38,720 bases of DNA from Burkholderiales bacterium (GCA_900290335.1 OKRD01000013.1:87329-126048); one strand, 5' to 3'; numbered from the stretch's first letter, positions 1-8,501 are shown. Numbers and translations: made by a program. The notes: a model not told the origin generated them from the letters alone.

Positions 1-1
1 T

Positions 2-1354
2 CACCGGACCGGCGACCAGTGGTGCATCTACCCGATGTACGACTTCACCCACGCGCTCTCCGACGCGCTCGAGTGCATCACGCACAGCATTTGCACGCTC
101 GAATTCGAGGATCACCGGCCCTTGTACGACTGGTGCGTGGAGCGCTGCGTACCAATGCTGCGTGCGCCGCAATGGCGCGAGGCCCTCGATCTGGTGCGCG
201 CCGTGCGCGCGCAGGGCGTAGAGGCGGCCAGAGAATTCGCCCTGCACTGCCACAACTTTGCGCACAAGTTGTTCGCCAGCGAGGCCGAGGCCCAGATGCG
301 GGCCGTCTTCTCGCGCTGGAATCACGACCGCAGCGCGGTGCTGCGCGACCTCGACGCGTTCTTCGACCTGCTGCTGCGCGAGGCAGAGCAATTTGCCCCG
401 CTGCTTGCGCACGCCCTGGAGGAGCGGCGTGCAGATCCTTTCGATCTGCCGAGGCAGTATGAATTCTCCCGGCTGAATCTGGACTACGTGGTGCTGAGCA
501 AGCGCAAGCTCATCCAGTTAGTGGAGGAGCGCCTGGTCGACAGTTGGGACGATCCTCGTATGCCGACGCTGGTCGGGCTGCGGCGGCGCGGCTATACGCC
601 GCAGAGCCTGGCCTTGTTTGCCGAACGCGTCGGCGTGAGCAAGGCCGACTCGCGGATCGATTTCGGCGTCCTGGAACAGGCCGTGCGCGAAGACCTCGAC
701 CCGCGCGCGCCCCGCGCCATGGTGGTCCTCGATCCGCTGCGCCTGGTATTGACCAACCTTGACAGCCAGGCGCAGGAAGAGTGCGTCGCTGCGGTGCACC
801 CGCACCTGCCCGAGCGCGGCTCGCGCACGATTAGCTTGCGTCGCGAGCTCTGGATCGACCGGGACGATTTTCTCGAGCATCCGCCCGCGGACTTCTTCCG
901 GTTGTCCCCGGGTGCGATGGTGCGTCTGCGATATGCGTACGTGATCCGCTGTACCGGGTTCGAAAAGGACGCCGCCGGCAATGTGCTCGTGGTCTACGCC
1001 GAGGTGCTGCCGCAAACGCGCAGCGGCACGGCCGGCGCCAACAGCGTCAAGGTCAAGGGGGCAATTCACTGGCTGCCGATTGCCGACTCGACGCCAGTCG
1101 AGGTCCGGCTCTTTGAACGGCTGTTTGCCCAGGCCGATCCCGACGCCAGCGCGTCGGACTACCGGACATTGCTCGATGCCGGGAGTCGAAGCGTGCTGCG
1201 GGCGTATGCGGAACCTTCGCTGGCCGCCGCGCAGGCCGAGGACCGCTATCAGTTCGAGCGACATGGTTATTTTGTTGCCGATCTGATCGATCATCGGCCG
1301 GGCCGCCCCGTGTTCAACCGGATCGCGACCCTGAGGGACTCCCGCGGACGCTAG
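2..1354 (+). CDS. glnS: Glutaminyl-tRNA synthetase, 3' part, with a ~90-residue insertion
   Basis: GlnRS charges tRNA-Gln with glutamine in the cytoplasm. The gene is cut at its 5' end by the window edge; the frame is already open at base 2 and reads HRTGDQWCIYPMYDFTH, a GlnRS signature. Further hallmarks are PRQYEFSRLNLDY, the class I signature in VVLSKRKL, WDDPRMPT, GLRRRGYT, REDLDPRAPRAM, VKGAIHWL and the C-terminal PVFNRIATLRD, so the catalytic and anticodon-binding domains are both represented. The oddity lies between LYDW (about base 133) and DLPRQYEF (from base 443): E. coli GlnRS has only about nine residues there, whereas this protein has roughly 100, mostly helical-looking, with CxxxC and HCHxxxH clusters. 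The frame stays open through the insertion, so it is not a frameshift. The ORF-track start at base 35 is an internal Met. Identity is very secure; the function of the insertion is unknown. Confidence 0.95.
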   Translation, partial: HRTGDQWCIYPMYDFTHALSDALECITHSICTLEFEDHRPLYDWCVERCVPMLRAPQWREALDLVRAVRAQGVEAAREFALHCHNFAHKLFASEAEAQMRAVFSRWNHDRSAVLRDLDAFFDLLLREAEQFAPLLAHALEERRADPFDLPRQYEFSRLNLDYVVLSKRKLIQLVEERLVDSWDDPRMPTLVGLRRRGYTPQSLALFAERVGVSKADSRIDFGVLEQAVREDLDPRAPRAMVVLDPLRLVLTNLDSQAQEECVAAVHPHLPERGSRTISLRRELWIDRDDFLEHPPADFFRLSPGAMVRLRYAYVIRCTGFEKDAAGNVLVVYAEVLPQTRSGTAGANSVKVKGAIHWLPIADSTPVEVRLFERLFAQADPDASASDYRTLLDAGSRSVLRAYAEPSLAAAQAEDRYQFERHGYFVADLIDHRPGRPVFNRIATLRDSRGR

Positions 1355-1420
1355 CTGGCGAGGACGCAGGGGGATTGGCGCTATCCTTTTGCCATTCCCA
1401 TCGGTTACAGGTGGCCCACA

Positions 1421-3250
1421 TTGGATACCCTAATTGATTCCGTCGGCCAGATCCGTGCCCGCATCGAGGCCCTGCGCGCGCGCATGGGTGTTCACGGACT
1501 CTCGACCTGGATCACGCTGTCTTCGGATCCGCACCTGTCCGAATACCTGCCCCAGCGGTGGCAATCCCGTCAGTGGTTGACCGGGTTTTCCGGGTCCGCC
1601 GGGACTTTGGTGCTCACCGCCGATTTCGCCGGACTGTGGGTCGACAGCCGCTACTGGGTGGAAGCGGAGGCGCGCCTTGCGGGCACGGGGATTGAAGCCG
1701 TCAAGGCCAGCAGCGCCGCGGGTAGCGCCCTCTTCGACTGGCTCGGGCAGCATGTGGCCAGCGGCTCGGAGGTGGGCGTCGACGGGGCAAGCCTGGGCCT
1801 GTCGCTGGCCCGCTCGATCGAAGCGGCGCTCGAAAAACGCGGGGCGCGCCTGCGCACCGATTTGGACCTGCTCAACGAGATCTGGCCGACGCGCCCGGCG
1901 CTCCCGGATGCCGTCGTGCGCGAGCGAAGCGGCGCGTTCGAGTCGTTGCAGCGACGCGAAAAGCTTGCCAAGGTTCGCGAACAGATGACGGCGCTAGGAG
2001 CGCAGTGGCACTGGATCTCCAGTCTCGACGACATCGCTTGGCTGCTGAACCTGCGCGGATCCGACGTCCCGTTCAACCCGGTGTTCCTGGCGCACGTCCT
2101 GGTGGGACCGAGCGACGTGCGTCTGTTCATTGCGCCGGGAAAGATACCGGCGCCGCTGGGCGAGCGTTTGCGCGCCGACGGCATAACGCTCGTCGATTAT
2201 CGGCAAGCGGCTGCGGCCCTCAGCGCCCTGGCCGCCGGCGAGGCGCTGCTCGTCGATCCGCGGCGGGTGACGCTCGCGATGGTGCGCGCGGTGCCCGCCG
2301 GGGTGCGCATCCTCGAGCAGATCAATCCGACAACCCTGCTCAAATCGCGCAAGTCCGAACTCGAGCTCGCCAATGTACGCCTGGCCATGGAACAAGACGG
2401 CGCCGCGTTATGCAACTTCTTTTCCTGGCTCGAGCAGGCACTAGATCGGCGCGAGCGGATAACCGAGCTGACGATCGACGAGCGGGTGACGGCCGAGCGC
2501 GCCCGGCGCCAGGGATTCGTCAGTCCGAGCTTCGGCACCATCGCCGGATTCAATGCCAACGGCGCCTCGCCGCACTACAGCGCCACCCTCGAGTCGCACG
2601 CCGTCGTCTGCGATGCGACGGGGTGCGGCAACGGCCTGCTGCTTATCGATTCGGGAGGGCAGTATGAGACCGGTACCACCGACATCACGCGCGTTGTCGC
2701 GATCGGCGCCACGTCGGCCGACCAGCGGCGCGACTTCACCCTCGTCCTCAAGGGGATGATCCAGCTCACCAGGGCGCGGTTCCCGCGCGGAACCCGTTCG
2801 CCGATGCTCGACAGCCTGGCGCGCGCTCCCATCTGGGCCGAGGAGGTCGATTACGGTCATGGAACCGGGCACGGCGTGGGATATTTTCTCAATGTGCACG
2901 AAGGACCCCAGGCGATATCCCCGCACCTGCCACCGGAGCCCCAGACGGCGATGGAGCCGGGGATGATCACGTCCAACGAACCGGGCATCTATCGGCCCGG
3001 TCGCTGGGGGGTGCGCATCGAGAATCTGCTGGCGACGGTCCCCGCGGGCGGCGGCGAGTTTGGCGAGTTCCTGAAATTCGAGACGCTCACGCTGTGTCCG
3101 ATCGACCGCCGGTGTATCGACAAGACCCTGCTGCGGGCCGATGAAACGGACTGGCTCGATAGCTACCATCGAACGGTGCGCGAGCGCCTGACCCCCCTGG
3201 TGGCAGGGGACGCGCTCGCCTGGCTGCAGCGCTCCACCGAACCGCTGTGA
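1421..3250 (+). CDS. Xaa-Pro aminopeptidase, M24B family, three-domain type
   Basis: A cytosolic metallopeptidase that removes N-terminal residues preceding proline. At 609 residues it has the length of the three-domain aminopeptidase P type (as in eukaryotic APP1) rather than the ~440-residue E. coli PepP. The first two creatinase-like domains occupy about residues 1-310 and the pita-bread M24 domain about 315-540, followed by a short C-terminal extension. All five dinuclear-metal ligands are visible: Asp410 and Asp421 (DSGGQY...GTTDITR), His484 (GTGHGVGYF), Glu520 (SNEPGIY) and Glu534 (RIENLL). The start is TTG, supported by AGGTGG six bases upstream; no ATG nearby fits better. It follows glnS by 66 bp and ends exactly where the convergent protease gene ends (stops at 3250 and 3251). 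Confidence 0.93.
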   Translation: MDTLIDSVGQIRARIEALRARMGVHGLSTWITLSSDPHLSEYLPQRWQSRQWLTGFSGSAGTLVLTADFAGLWVDSRYWVEAEARLAGTGIEAVKASSAAGSALFDWLGQHVASGSEVGVDGASLGLSLARSIEAALEKRGARLRTDLDLLNEIWPTRPALPDAVVRERSGAFESLQRREKLAKVREQMTALGAQWHWISSLDDIAWLLNLRGSDVPFNPVFLAHVLVGPSDVRLFIAPGKIPAPLGERLRADGITLVDYRQAAAALSALAAGEALLVDPRRVTLAMVRAVPAGVRILEQINPTTLLKSRKSELELANVRLAMEQDGAALCNFFSWLEQALDRRERITELTIDERVTAERARRQGFVSPSFGTIAGFNANGASPHYSATLESHAVVCDATGCGNGLLLIDSGGQYETGTTDITRVVAIGATSADQRRDFTLVLKGMIQLTRARFPRGTRSPMLDSLARAPIWAEEVDYGHGTGHGVGYFLNVHEGPQAISPHLPPEPQTAMEPGMITSNEPGIYRPGRWGVRIENLLATVPAGGGEFGEFLKFETLTLCPIDRRCIDKTLLRADETDWLDSYHRTVRERLTPLVAGDALAWLQRSTEPL

Positions 3251-4359
3251 TCAGCGCCCTACCTCGATTACCCTGACGCGAACCCGCCGCTCCCGTTCGT
3301 CGCGCACCACCGTCAGTTCGGCGACGCCATCGACACCGATGCGCCCGAGCTCGGCAACGAAGTTCGACAGCCCTTCGACCCGTTTGCCGTTGACGCCAAC
3401 AATCACGTCGCCGGCTTGAGTCCCGCTTCCGCGGCCGGTGTCCCCCGCCGTACCTCAGCAATCACGACGCCCGCGATTCCGGCCTGTTCGACCAGATCGG
3501 GACGCACCGGGGTAATGCCGATGCCTGGCAGCGGCGCCCTGCCGCGCGCGATTAGCGACGGGACCACACGATTGACCAGATCGACGGGAATGGCAAAGCC
3601 GATTCCGGCCGAGCTGCCGGTCTCCGAGCGAATAGCGGTGTTGACGCCCACCAGGCGGCCGGCGCTGTCGAGCAAGGGGCCGCCGGAATTGCCAGGGTTG
3701 ATCGCCGCGTCGGTCTGGATCACGCCGGCGATCTCGCGCTCGTAGCTGGTCGGCAGCTCGCGATCGAGCGCACTGACGATTCCGTGTGTGAGCGTGCGCT
3801 GCAAGCCGAAAGGATTGCCGATCGCGTAGACCGACTGACCGATTTTCAGGTCGCTGGAGGTGCCCAGGCCGATCGGCCGCAAGTTGCGCGGCGTGTGCAG
3901 CAGCTTGATCACGGCAAGGTCGTACTCCGGCGATGCCCCGATCACCTGCGCCTCGATCGGATCGCCGGCATCGAGCTGGACGTAGACATGCGAGGCACCC
4001 TCGACGACGTGGTTGTTGGTCACGATATGACCGGCGCCGTCCCAAACGAATCCGCTACCCGCGCCGCGTGCCACCTCGGCGCCGAAGAAGCCCGCGCTAT
4101 GTATCACCTCCGTCGTGATGTAGGCAACCGACGGGGCGGCAGCTTCGAACAGCGCAACCATTGCCTGCTCCGACGCCAGCAGCGGCCCGCGCGGAGCCAC
4201 CCCGCGTGGCTCCGCGTGCTCGCGCCCGGCTGCCGCGGGCGCGCAAAGCAGCGCAAGCAGCAACCAGAGAACGCCTGGCAGGTAAGAGCGCCCCGCCACG
4301 GGTCCGCGCCCCGGCGCGCTCAGGGCCATGGTCATCAACTTTGCGCTATCCCCCATCAT
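3251..4359 (-). pseudogene. HtrA/DegQ-type periplasmic serine protease, frameshifted in the PDZ domain
   Basis: Trypsin-like envelope protease for quality control of misfolded proteins. A hydrophobic signal or anchor segment (LPGVLWLLLALLCAPAAA) precedes the protease domain. The catalytic triad is intact: His in TNNHVVEG, Asp in PEYDLAVIK, Ser in NPGNSGGPL. The PDZ domain begins (IAGVVIAEVRRGTPAAEAGLKP), then the frame hits a TGA at 3403-3405. In the next frame the PDZ continues without a break (GDVIVGVNGKRVEGLSNF ...) to a TGA at 3251-3253. The minus strand reads CCGGCGAC where CCGGGCGAC would restore one frame, so one G is missing. Restored length would be about 370 residues with one PDZ. 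As written, the protein loses most of the PDZ but keeps the protease. The start is uncertain: Met codons at 4359, 4335 and 4329 all precede the signal segment. It is either a true lesion or a sequencing or assembly error in a short G run. Confidence 0.8.
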
Positions 4360-4375
4360 GCGGTTGGAGGGCACG

Positions 4376-4433
4376 ATTATGGCCTGCGCGCGCAGGCGGC
4401 CCGGAACCGCGCAGTGCCGAACTGGGCCATAAT
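4376..4433. promoter_or_regulatory. Divergent promoter region with mirrored CATAAT hexamers
   Basis: ATTATGGCC (4376-4384) and GGCCATAAT (4425-4433) are perfect 9-bp inverted arms 40 bp apart. Each contains a -10-like CATAAT pointing outward, one toward the protease gene and one toward the small membrane protein gene. I see no convincing -35 hexamer for either, so this is a weak prediction. Confidence 0.35.
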
Positions 4434-4469
4434 TGCGCCGACCCCCCAACGCTGGCCCGCTCTCCAGAG

Positions 4470-4832
4470 ATGTCCGAAGTCGCCACCCCCAATGCCGGTG
4501 ACCGCAGTTTCGATCTTTCGCTGCGCTTGCTGACCGTGCTGGTCCTGATCGCCCTGGCGGGCAGCGTGAGTTTTCTCGCCTACCGCTTGCTCGCCCCCCG
4601 ATTCTCGCAAAACGACAACGAACGGGTCACCACCACGACTAGCCGCCCGCCGGTCGCGCCGGCCACGACGGTGGCCGGGCCGGCCCACGGAGACGAGGTC
4701 CTCATGGACCCGGGTCGAGTTTTTCGCTGCGAGGAGCAGGGCCGGGTATCGTTTTCCGATCAGGCCTGCCCCAACAGCACCCCGACGGACGACGCGGCCG
4801 GGCGCTCCCGGCCGGCCCGAGGGGCGCATTGA
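4470..4832 (+). CDS. Small single-pass membrane protein with DUF4124-like tail
   Basis: Predicted 120-residue protein. One strong transmembrane helix lies near the N-terminus (about residues 18-43, LLTVLVLIALAGSVSFLAYR), then a Ser/Thr/Pro-rich linker and a short C-terminal module VFRCEEQGRVSFSDQACP. That module resembles the DUF4124 pattern (Y/F-x-C-x-x-x-x-G-x-v-x-[YF]-[ST]-D-x-x-C-P), usually found in secreted or envelope proteins of beta- and gammaproteobacteria. The two cysteines could form a disulfide in the periplasm; this is inference. The ORF track extends the frame back to 4161, but that part is antisense to the protease gene, so the ATG at 4470 is chosen. It is divergent from the protease gene. 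Function unknown. Confidence 0.7.
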   Translation: MSEVATPNAGDRSFDLSLRLLTVLVLIALAGSVSFLAYRLLAPRFSQNDNERVTTTTSRPPVAPATTVAGPAHGDEVLMDPGRVFRCEEQGRVSFSDQACPNSTPTDDAAGRSRPARGAH

Positions 4833-4934
4833 CCCGCTAAGAGCTCGAGCGGCATCCTTCCTACGGGGCCCTGGCCCGCAGCGGGTCTAACCCGCCGGGG
4901 CCGGCAGGCCCAGCAAGAGTCGCCAGCAGGGCGG

Positions 4935-5381
4935 TCAGGCGGTTGCCTCCTCGGCGCCCGCGCGCATCGCACCGGCGGGCGCGGCTGCGCCTTCCAGACC
5001 GCGCAGATGGACCGCCAACGCCGCATCCATCGTGTTGGCATGGACCTCGAACCAGTGCGGCAACTCCTGCGCCAGGCGAATGACGATTTCCGAGTCGCCG
5101 GCATCGAAACGGCGCCGTACCTCCGCTACGACTTCGAGCAGCATTTCGTGCTCGCTCTCGTGGCAATCACGGGCCGGAAAGCTCGACTCTCGCATCCACC
5201 GCTCCTCCTGCGAGCAGTGCCGCAGCAGGTGTTCATGCAGCGCCAGCAGTTTCTCCCCTTCATCACCCGGCTGCTGCATCGCAGCGAGCAAGTCGTGGAA
5301 TTCGCGGTGCAAGGCATCCATCGGTTCAAAGCCAACTTCGAAATACCCGAAATCGGCACCCGTCTGCGCGTTGACTGTCAT
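4935..5381 (-). CDS. Hemerythrin-like O2-binding diiron protein
   Basis: A 148-residue four-helix bundle with a non-heme diiron site that reversibly binds O2; bacterial members act in O2 or NO sensing, storage or protection. All seven canonical ligands are in the right order and spacing: His25, His55, Glu59 (HCSQE), His74 and His78 (HESEH), His114 and Asp119 (HANTMD). It is a stand-alone domain with a short Ala-rich tail and no signal peptide, so cytosolic. The ATG is preceded by a good Shine-Dalgarno (GGAGGG, about six bases upstream). It lies upstream of the universal stress protein gene on the same strand, but with a ~190-bp gap, so the two are probably transcribed separately. The physiological partner is not evident. 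Confidence 0.92.
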   Translation of the reverse strand: MTVNAQTGADFGYFEVGFEPMDALHREFHDLLAAMQQPGDEGEKLLALHEHLLRHCSQEERWMRESSFPARDCHESEHEMLLEVVAEVRRRFDAGDSEIVIRLAQELPHWFEVHANTMDAALAVHLRGLEGAAAPAGAMRAGAEEATA

Positions 5382-5569
5382 GTTCCACCCTCCGACGAGG
5401 AATTCACTCTGCGATTAGATAACCGAAGCCGACCGTAGCAGCGTGCGCCCAGGGCCTGCCAACGCCAATAACCTATTCAGGCGCGCTCCGCCAACGTTTC
5501 GGATGGCCGCCACGATCCGGTCCATTGCATATTTTTGCTTCGCACAAGCACGGCGCCGGCGGTGACACG

Positions 5570-6004
5570 CTACCGGTAGACCATAACCGGAACCTTGCTA
5601 TGCGTAAGCACCTTCTGCGTTTCGCTTCCCAGCAGCACGGCGCTGAGCCCGCGGCGCCCGTGGGAGGCCATGAAGATCGCGTCGCACCCCAGCCGCTCGG
5701 TCGTTTCGATGATCGCCTCGAAGGGCGAGAATGAGCGCACCACGGTCGTCTCGACCGCGACGTTGCTCTTATTGGCAATGTTCTCGAGCATCGCCAGGCG
5801 CTCGCGCGCAACCTCGTCCGCCCGTTGCTCGTACTCGGCTATGGTTTCGGGACGGTACTCAGACAGGCTTGCGTAGGCATAGGGTTCCACCACCGTCAAA
5901 CCCAGGATCCGCGCCCCCAGCTTGCTAGCCAGTTCGACCGCACCTTGAATGGCGCGCGCAGACAGTTCCGAACCATCGGTCGGAACGAGGATCTTGCTGA
6001 ACAT
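5570..6004 (-). CDS. Universal stress protein, UspA family
   Basis: Single-domain 144-residue Usp. It begins MFSKILVPTDGSELS, the usual first strand and loop, and carries the nucleotide-loop region SHGRRGLSAVLLGSET near the C-terminus. The ATP-binding signature G-2x-G-9x-G-S/T is present except that the first Gly is Ala (A-SH-G...GS), so ATP binding is plausible but not certain. The ATG at 6004 is preceded by GGAG (seven bases). Upstream ORF-track residues are rejected because they run through the intergenic region. An FNR/Anr-like box at 6105-6118 sits where a class II activator site would be, suggesting induction at low oxygen, as is known for several proteobacterial Usp genes. Confidence 0.92.
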   Translation of the reverse strand: MFSKILVPTDGSELSARAIQGAVELASKLGARILGLTVVEPYAYASLSEYRPETIAEYEQRADEVARERLAMLENIANKSNVAVETTVVRSFSPFEAIIETTERLGCDAIFMASHGRRGLSAVLLGSETQKVLTHSKVPVMVYR

Positions 6005-6070
6005 TTTTCTGCTCCCACGCGCCCGCGCCAGGGGCGCAACACCGGGCGACGCACCCTTTGGCGGCACTTG

Positions 6071-6118
6071 CGCGCTTATGCTAGATCTTCCGCCGCCCGC
6101 ACGCTTGATTGCCGTCAA
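6071..6118 (-). promoter_or_regulatory. Predicted FNR/Anr class II promoter for the universal stress protein gene
   Basis: On the minus strand TTGAC-GGCA-ATCAA (6118-6105) matches the FNR/Anr consensus TTGAT-N4-ATCAA with one mismatch. A -10-like TAGCAT (6083-6078) follows 21 bases later, which would centre the box close to -41.5 with transcription starting near 6071. This is the classic class II geometry. The box overlaps the end of tcdA. Confidence 0.5.
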
Positions 6119-6906
6119 GGGGCCTGAAACTGCTCCAGCGCACAAGCAGCGGCGGCAAACCCCATCGTTGCCGTGACGGTAACGCAAGAACCGTAGCCCC
6201 CGCACGCCAGCGGACTGCCGGCCGGCGGCCCCCCCTCGGGCTCACAGCCCGGAGCCGGTCGGCACAAGGGTTCGTCGGAAAAGATGGCGTCCACACCAAA
6301 GCGCGCCGGGCGCCCGCCGGCAGCCGCGGCGGCATAGCCGTAGTCTCGCCGCAGGCAGTGCCGCAGTTTGGCCAGCAGCCGATCGCCCTGGGCGCGCGCC
6401 AGGTCGTCGCGCCGGATGCGCGCAGGATCCTTGCGCCCGCCGGCGCCGCCACAGGTAACCACGGCGATCGCGTTGCTGCGCGCGTGCGATATGAGTGCCG
6501 CCTTGGCGCGAACCTGATCGATGCAGTCAACCACCAGATCGACTTCCCGCAGCAGATCCCCGACGTTTTCCGGCGTGACGAATTCCTCCACCGCGCGGAC
6601 CTGCGCGCCGGGGTGGATTGCCCGAATCCGCTCGGCCATTGCCTGGACCTTGGCCTTGCCAAAGTCCGCCTCCAGCGCGTGGATCTGGCGGTTGGTGTTG
6701 CTCTCGGCGATGTGGTCGAGGTCGATCAGCGTGAGCTTGCCGACCCCGGAGCGCGCCAGGGCCTCGGCCGTCCACGTACCAACGCCACCGAGACCGACCA
6801 CCGCGATGCGCACGCTGCCAAAGCGCTCCAGGGTGGCCTGGCCATAGAGCCGCGCCACGGCGCCGAACCGTCGGTCAAGCTCCGGCCCGCCGGCGCTCCC
6901 GATCAC
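6115..6906 (-). CDS. tcdA: tRNA threonylcarbamoyladenosine dehydratase
   Basis: E1-like ThiF/MoeB-fold enzyme that uses ATP to cyclise t6A37 to ct6A in tRNAs decoding ANN codons. Visible are the nucleotide-binding GLGGVG (residues 38-43 from the chosen start), LIDLDHIAESNTNRQ, DCIDQVRAKAALI and the CGGAGG loop, ending with the usual family tail VTATMGFAAAACAL. GTG at 6906 gives 264 residues, close to the 268 of E. coli TcdA, which starts shortly before the equivalent of RRFGAVARLYG. A longer GTG start at 6996 is possible but would add about 30 residues not expected in the family and reach the pdxH start. It is divergent from pdxH. Sua5, which makes the t6A precursor, is also encoded in this window. 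Confidence 0.92.
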   Translation of the reverse strand: MIGSAGGPELDRRFGAVARLYGQATLERFGSVRIAVVGLGGVGTWTAEALARSGVGKLTLIDLDHIAESNTNRQIHALEADFGKAKVQAMAERIRAIHPGAQVRAVEEFVTPENVGDLLREVDLVVDCIDQVRAKAALISHARSNAIAVVTCGGAGGRKDPARIRRDDLARAQGDRLLAKLRHCLRRDYGYAAAAAGGRPARFGVDAIFSDEPLCRPAPGCEPEGGPPAGSPLACGGYGSCVTVTATMGFAAAACALEQFQAP

Positions 6907-7001
6907 GGCGCAATCCGTACAATCGTCCCACGGCTGGTACTTTTTCCCTTGCAATCCAAGTCGATCCCCTACCGGACCCGTCCGCGGAGCTGCCACACAT
7001 C

Positions 7002-7640
7002 ATGCCCAAGTCGAATCTTCGCACTGAATATGTACGTTCGGCGCTGCTCGAGGATGATGCCGGGGACGACCCGATCGCACTGTTTGGCCGCTGGTACGAG
7101 GAGGCGGTCCACGCTGGCGGGCGCGACCCCAATGCGATGTCGCTGGCAACAACCGACGCGGGCGGCCATCCGAGCGTGCGTATCGTCTTGTGCAAGGAAT
7201 TTGACCACGCTGGGTTTGTCTTTTTCACCAACTATTCGAGCCGCAAGGGGCGCGACCTGTCCCACAATCCCAACGGCTGCCTGCTCTTTTACTGGCCGGA
7301 CCTCGAGCGGCAAGTGCGCGTCAGCGGGGCAGTGCAGACGATCTCCACGGCCGAGTCGGACGCATATTTTGCGGAACGGCCGCTGGCGGCCCGGATCGGC
7401 GCTTGGGCGTCGCCGCAAAGCGAGCCGATAGCGGGTCGGGAAAGCCTGGAGCGCCGCTATGGCGAAATGGAACAGCGCTTCGCCGGTCAAGCCACGCCCC
7501 CCCGGCCGCCTCATTGGGGCGGCTATCGCCTGGTGCCCGATAGCCTGGAATTCTGGCAGGGCCGGCCGTCGCGACTGCACGATCGACTGCTGTTTTCGCG
7601 CCGCGGGGTGGAATGGGAGCTAGTTCGGCTTGCGCCCTGA
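7002..7640 (+). CDS. pdxH: Pyridoxamine/pyridoxine 5'-phosphate oxidase
   Basis: FMN-dependent oxidase that makes pyridoxal 5'-phosphate from PNP or PMP, the last step of vitamin B6 synthesis and salvage. At 212 residues it is normal in length. Family blocks are RIVLCKEFDHAGFVFFTN and SSRKGRDL (FMN and phosphate binding), the middle segment VRVSGAVQTIS, and the C-terminal signature PPHWGGYRLVPDSLEFW followed by RLHDR. The ATG at 7002 fits the family N-terminus (RTEYVRSALLEDDA is the expected opening). The gene is divergent from tcdA. Confidence 0.95.
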   Translation: MPKSNLRTEYVRSALLEDDAGDDPIALFGRWYEEAVHAGGRDPNAMSLATTDAGGHPSVRIVLCKEFDHAGFVFFTNYSSRKGRDLSHNPNGCLLFYWPDLERQVRVSGAVQTISTAESDAYFAERPLAARIGAWASPQSEPIAGRESLERRYGEMEQRFAGQATPPRPPHWGGYRLVPDSLEFWQGRPSRLHDRLLFSRRGVEWELVRLAP

Positions 7641-7780
7641 TCGGGCCCGGGCGAATGCCGCGGATGCAAACGGCCGCGGCGGCAGGCTGATCCGAAGGTT
7701 TGCCGCGCCATCGCGGGGTTCGTCGCCGGCGGAGCAACGGGCTATGATAGGTACTTCTCGCATGCCGGAATCGACAAACC

Positions 7781-8470
7781 ATGAGCGCTGACCAGATTTC
7801 GATCATCATTGTCGAAGACGAACCCGAGTTTCGTCGCCGATTTGCTCAGATCATCGATGGCGAACCCACGATGCGACTCGCCGGCGTGGCCGCGAACAAG
7901 CGCGAAGCGCAGGTGCTGATCGATCGCGAGGATTTCGATGTCATGCTCATCGACTTGGGGCTGCCCGATGGTACGGGCATCGACCTCATACGCAGCGTCA
8001 GCCAGCGCAAGCCCGACGTCGATATCATGGTGGTGACGGTGTTCGGCGATGAGCAGCACGTCGTCTCGTCGATCGAGGCCGGAGCAACCGGCTACATCCT
8101 GAAGGACTCGACGCCGGCCGACGTCATATCCTGCATCCGCCTGCTGCGCGCGGGCGGATCACCGGTGAGCCCGGTCGTGGCGCGCAGCGTGCTGCGCGCC
8201 ATCCGCTCCCGAATGGGCGGGGCCGCAGTCGGCAGCACTAGCGCACCGGCGCGTTCCCCGAACACCGAAAACAATCCGCTATCGGCGCGAGAGACCGAGA
8301 TCTTGCAGCTGCTCGCCAAGGGCATGAGCTTCAACGAGATCGGCGAGATCCTTGGCATTTCCCCCCACACGGTAACCGCGCACATCAAGAAGATCTACCG
8401 CAAGCTGGCGGTGCACTCGCGCGGCGAAGCCGTCTACGAAGCAAGCCAGATGGGTCTGCTCAAGTCCTAG
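7781..8470 (+). CDS. NarL/FixJ-type response regulator
   Basis: 229-residue two-component response regulator. The receiver domain (about 1-125) has the acidic pair Glu12/Asp13, phosphoacceptor Asp58 (LIDLGLPDG), Thr86 and Lys108 (YILKD). A ~35-residue Ser/Pro linker leads to a LuxR-type helix-turn-helix (about 165-229) with LSARETEILQLLAKG and HTVTAHIKKIYRKL. The histidine kinase gene follows 31 bp downstream on the same strand and is the obvious partner. Upstream, TATGAT in GGGCTATGATAGG (about 7742-7752) could be a -10 for the operon, but no clear -35 is visible. Targets are unknown. Confidence 0.95.
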   Translation: MSADQISIIIVEDEPEFRRRFAQIIDGEPTMRLAGVAANKREAQVLIDREDFDVMLIDLGLPDGTGIDLIRSVSQRKPDVDIMVVTVFGDEQHVVSSIEAGATGYILKDSTPADVISCIRLLRAGGSPVSPVVARSVLRAIRSRMGGAAVGSTSAPARSPNTENNPLSARETEILQLLAKGMSFNEIGEILGISPHTVTAHIKKIYRKLAVHSRGEAVYEASQMGLLKS

Positions 8471-8501
8471 GTCGACGACCCTCGTCTCGGAAAGTCCGCG
8501 T

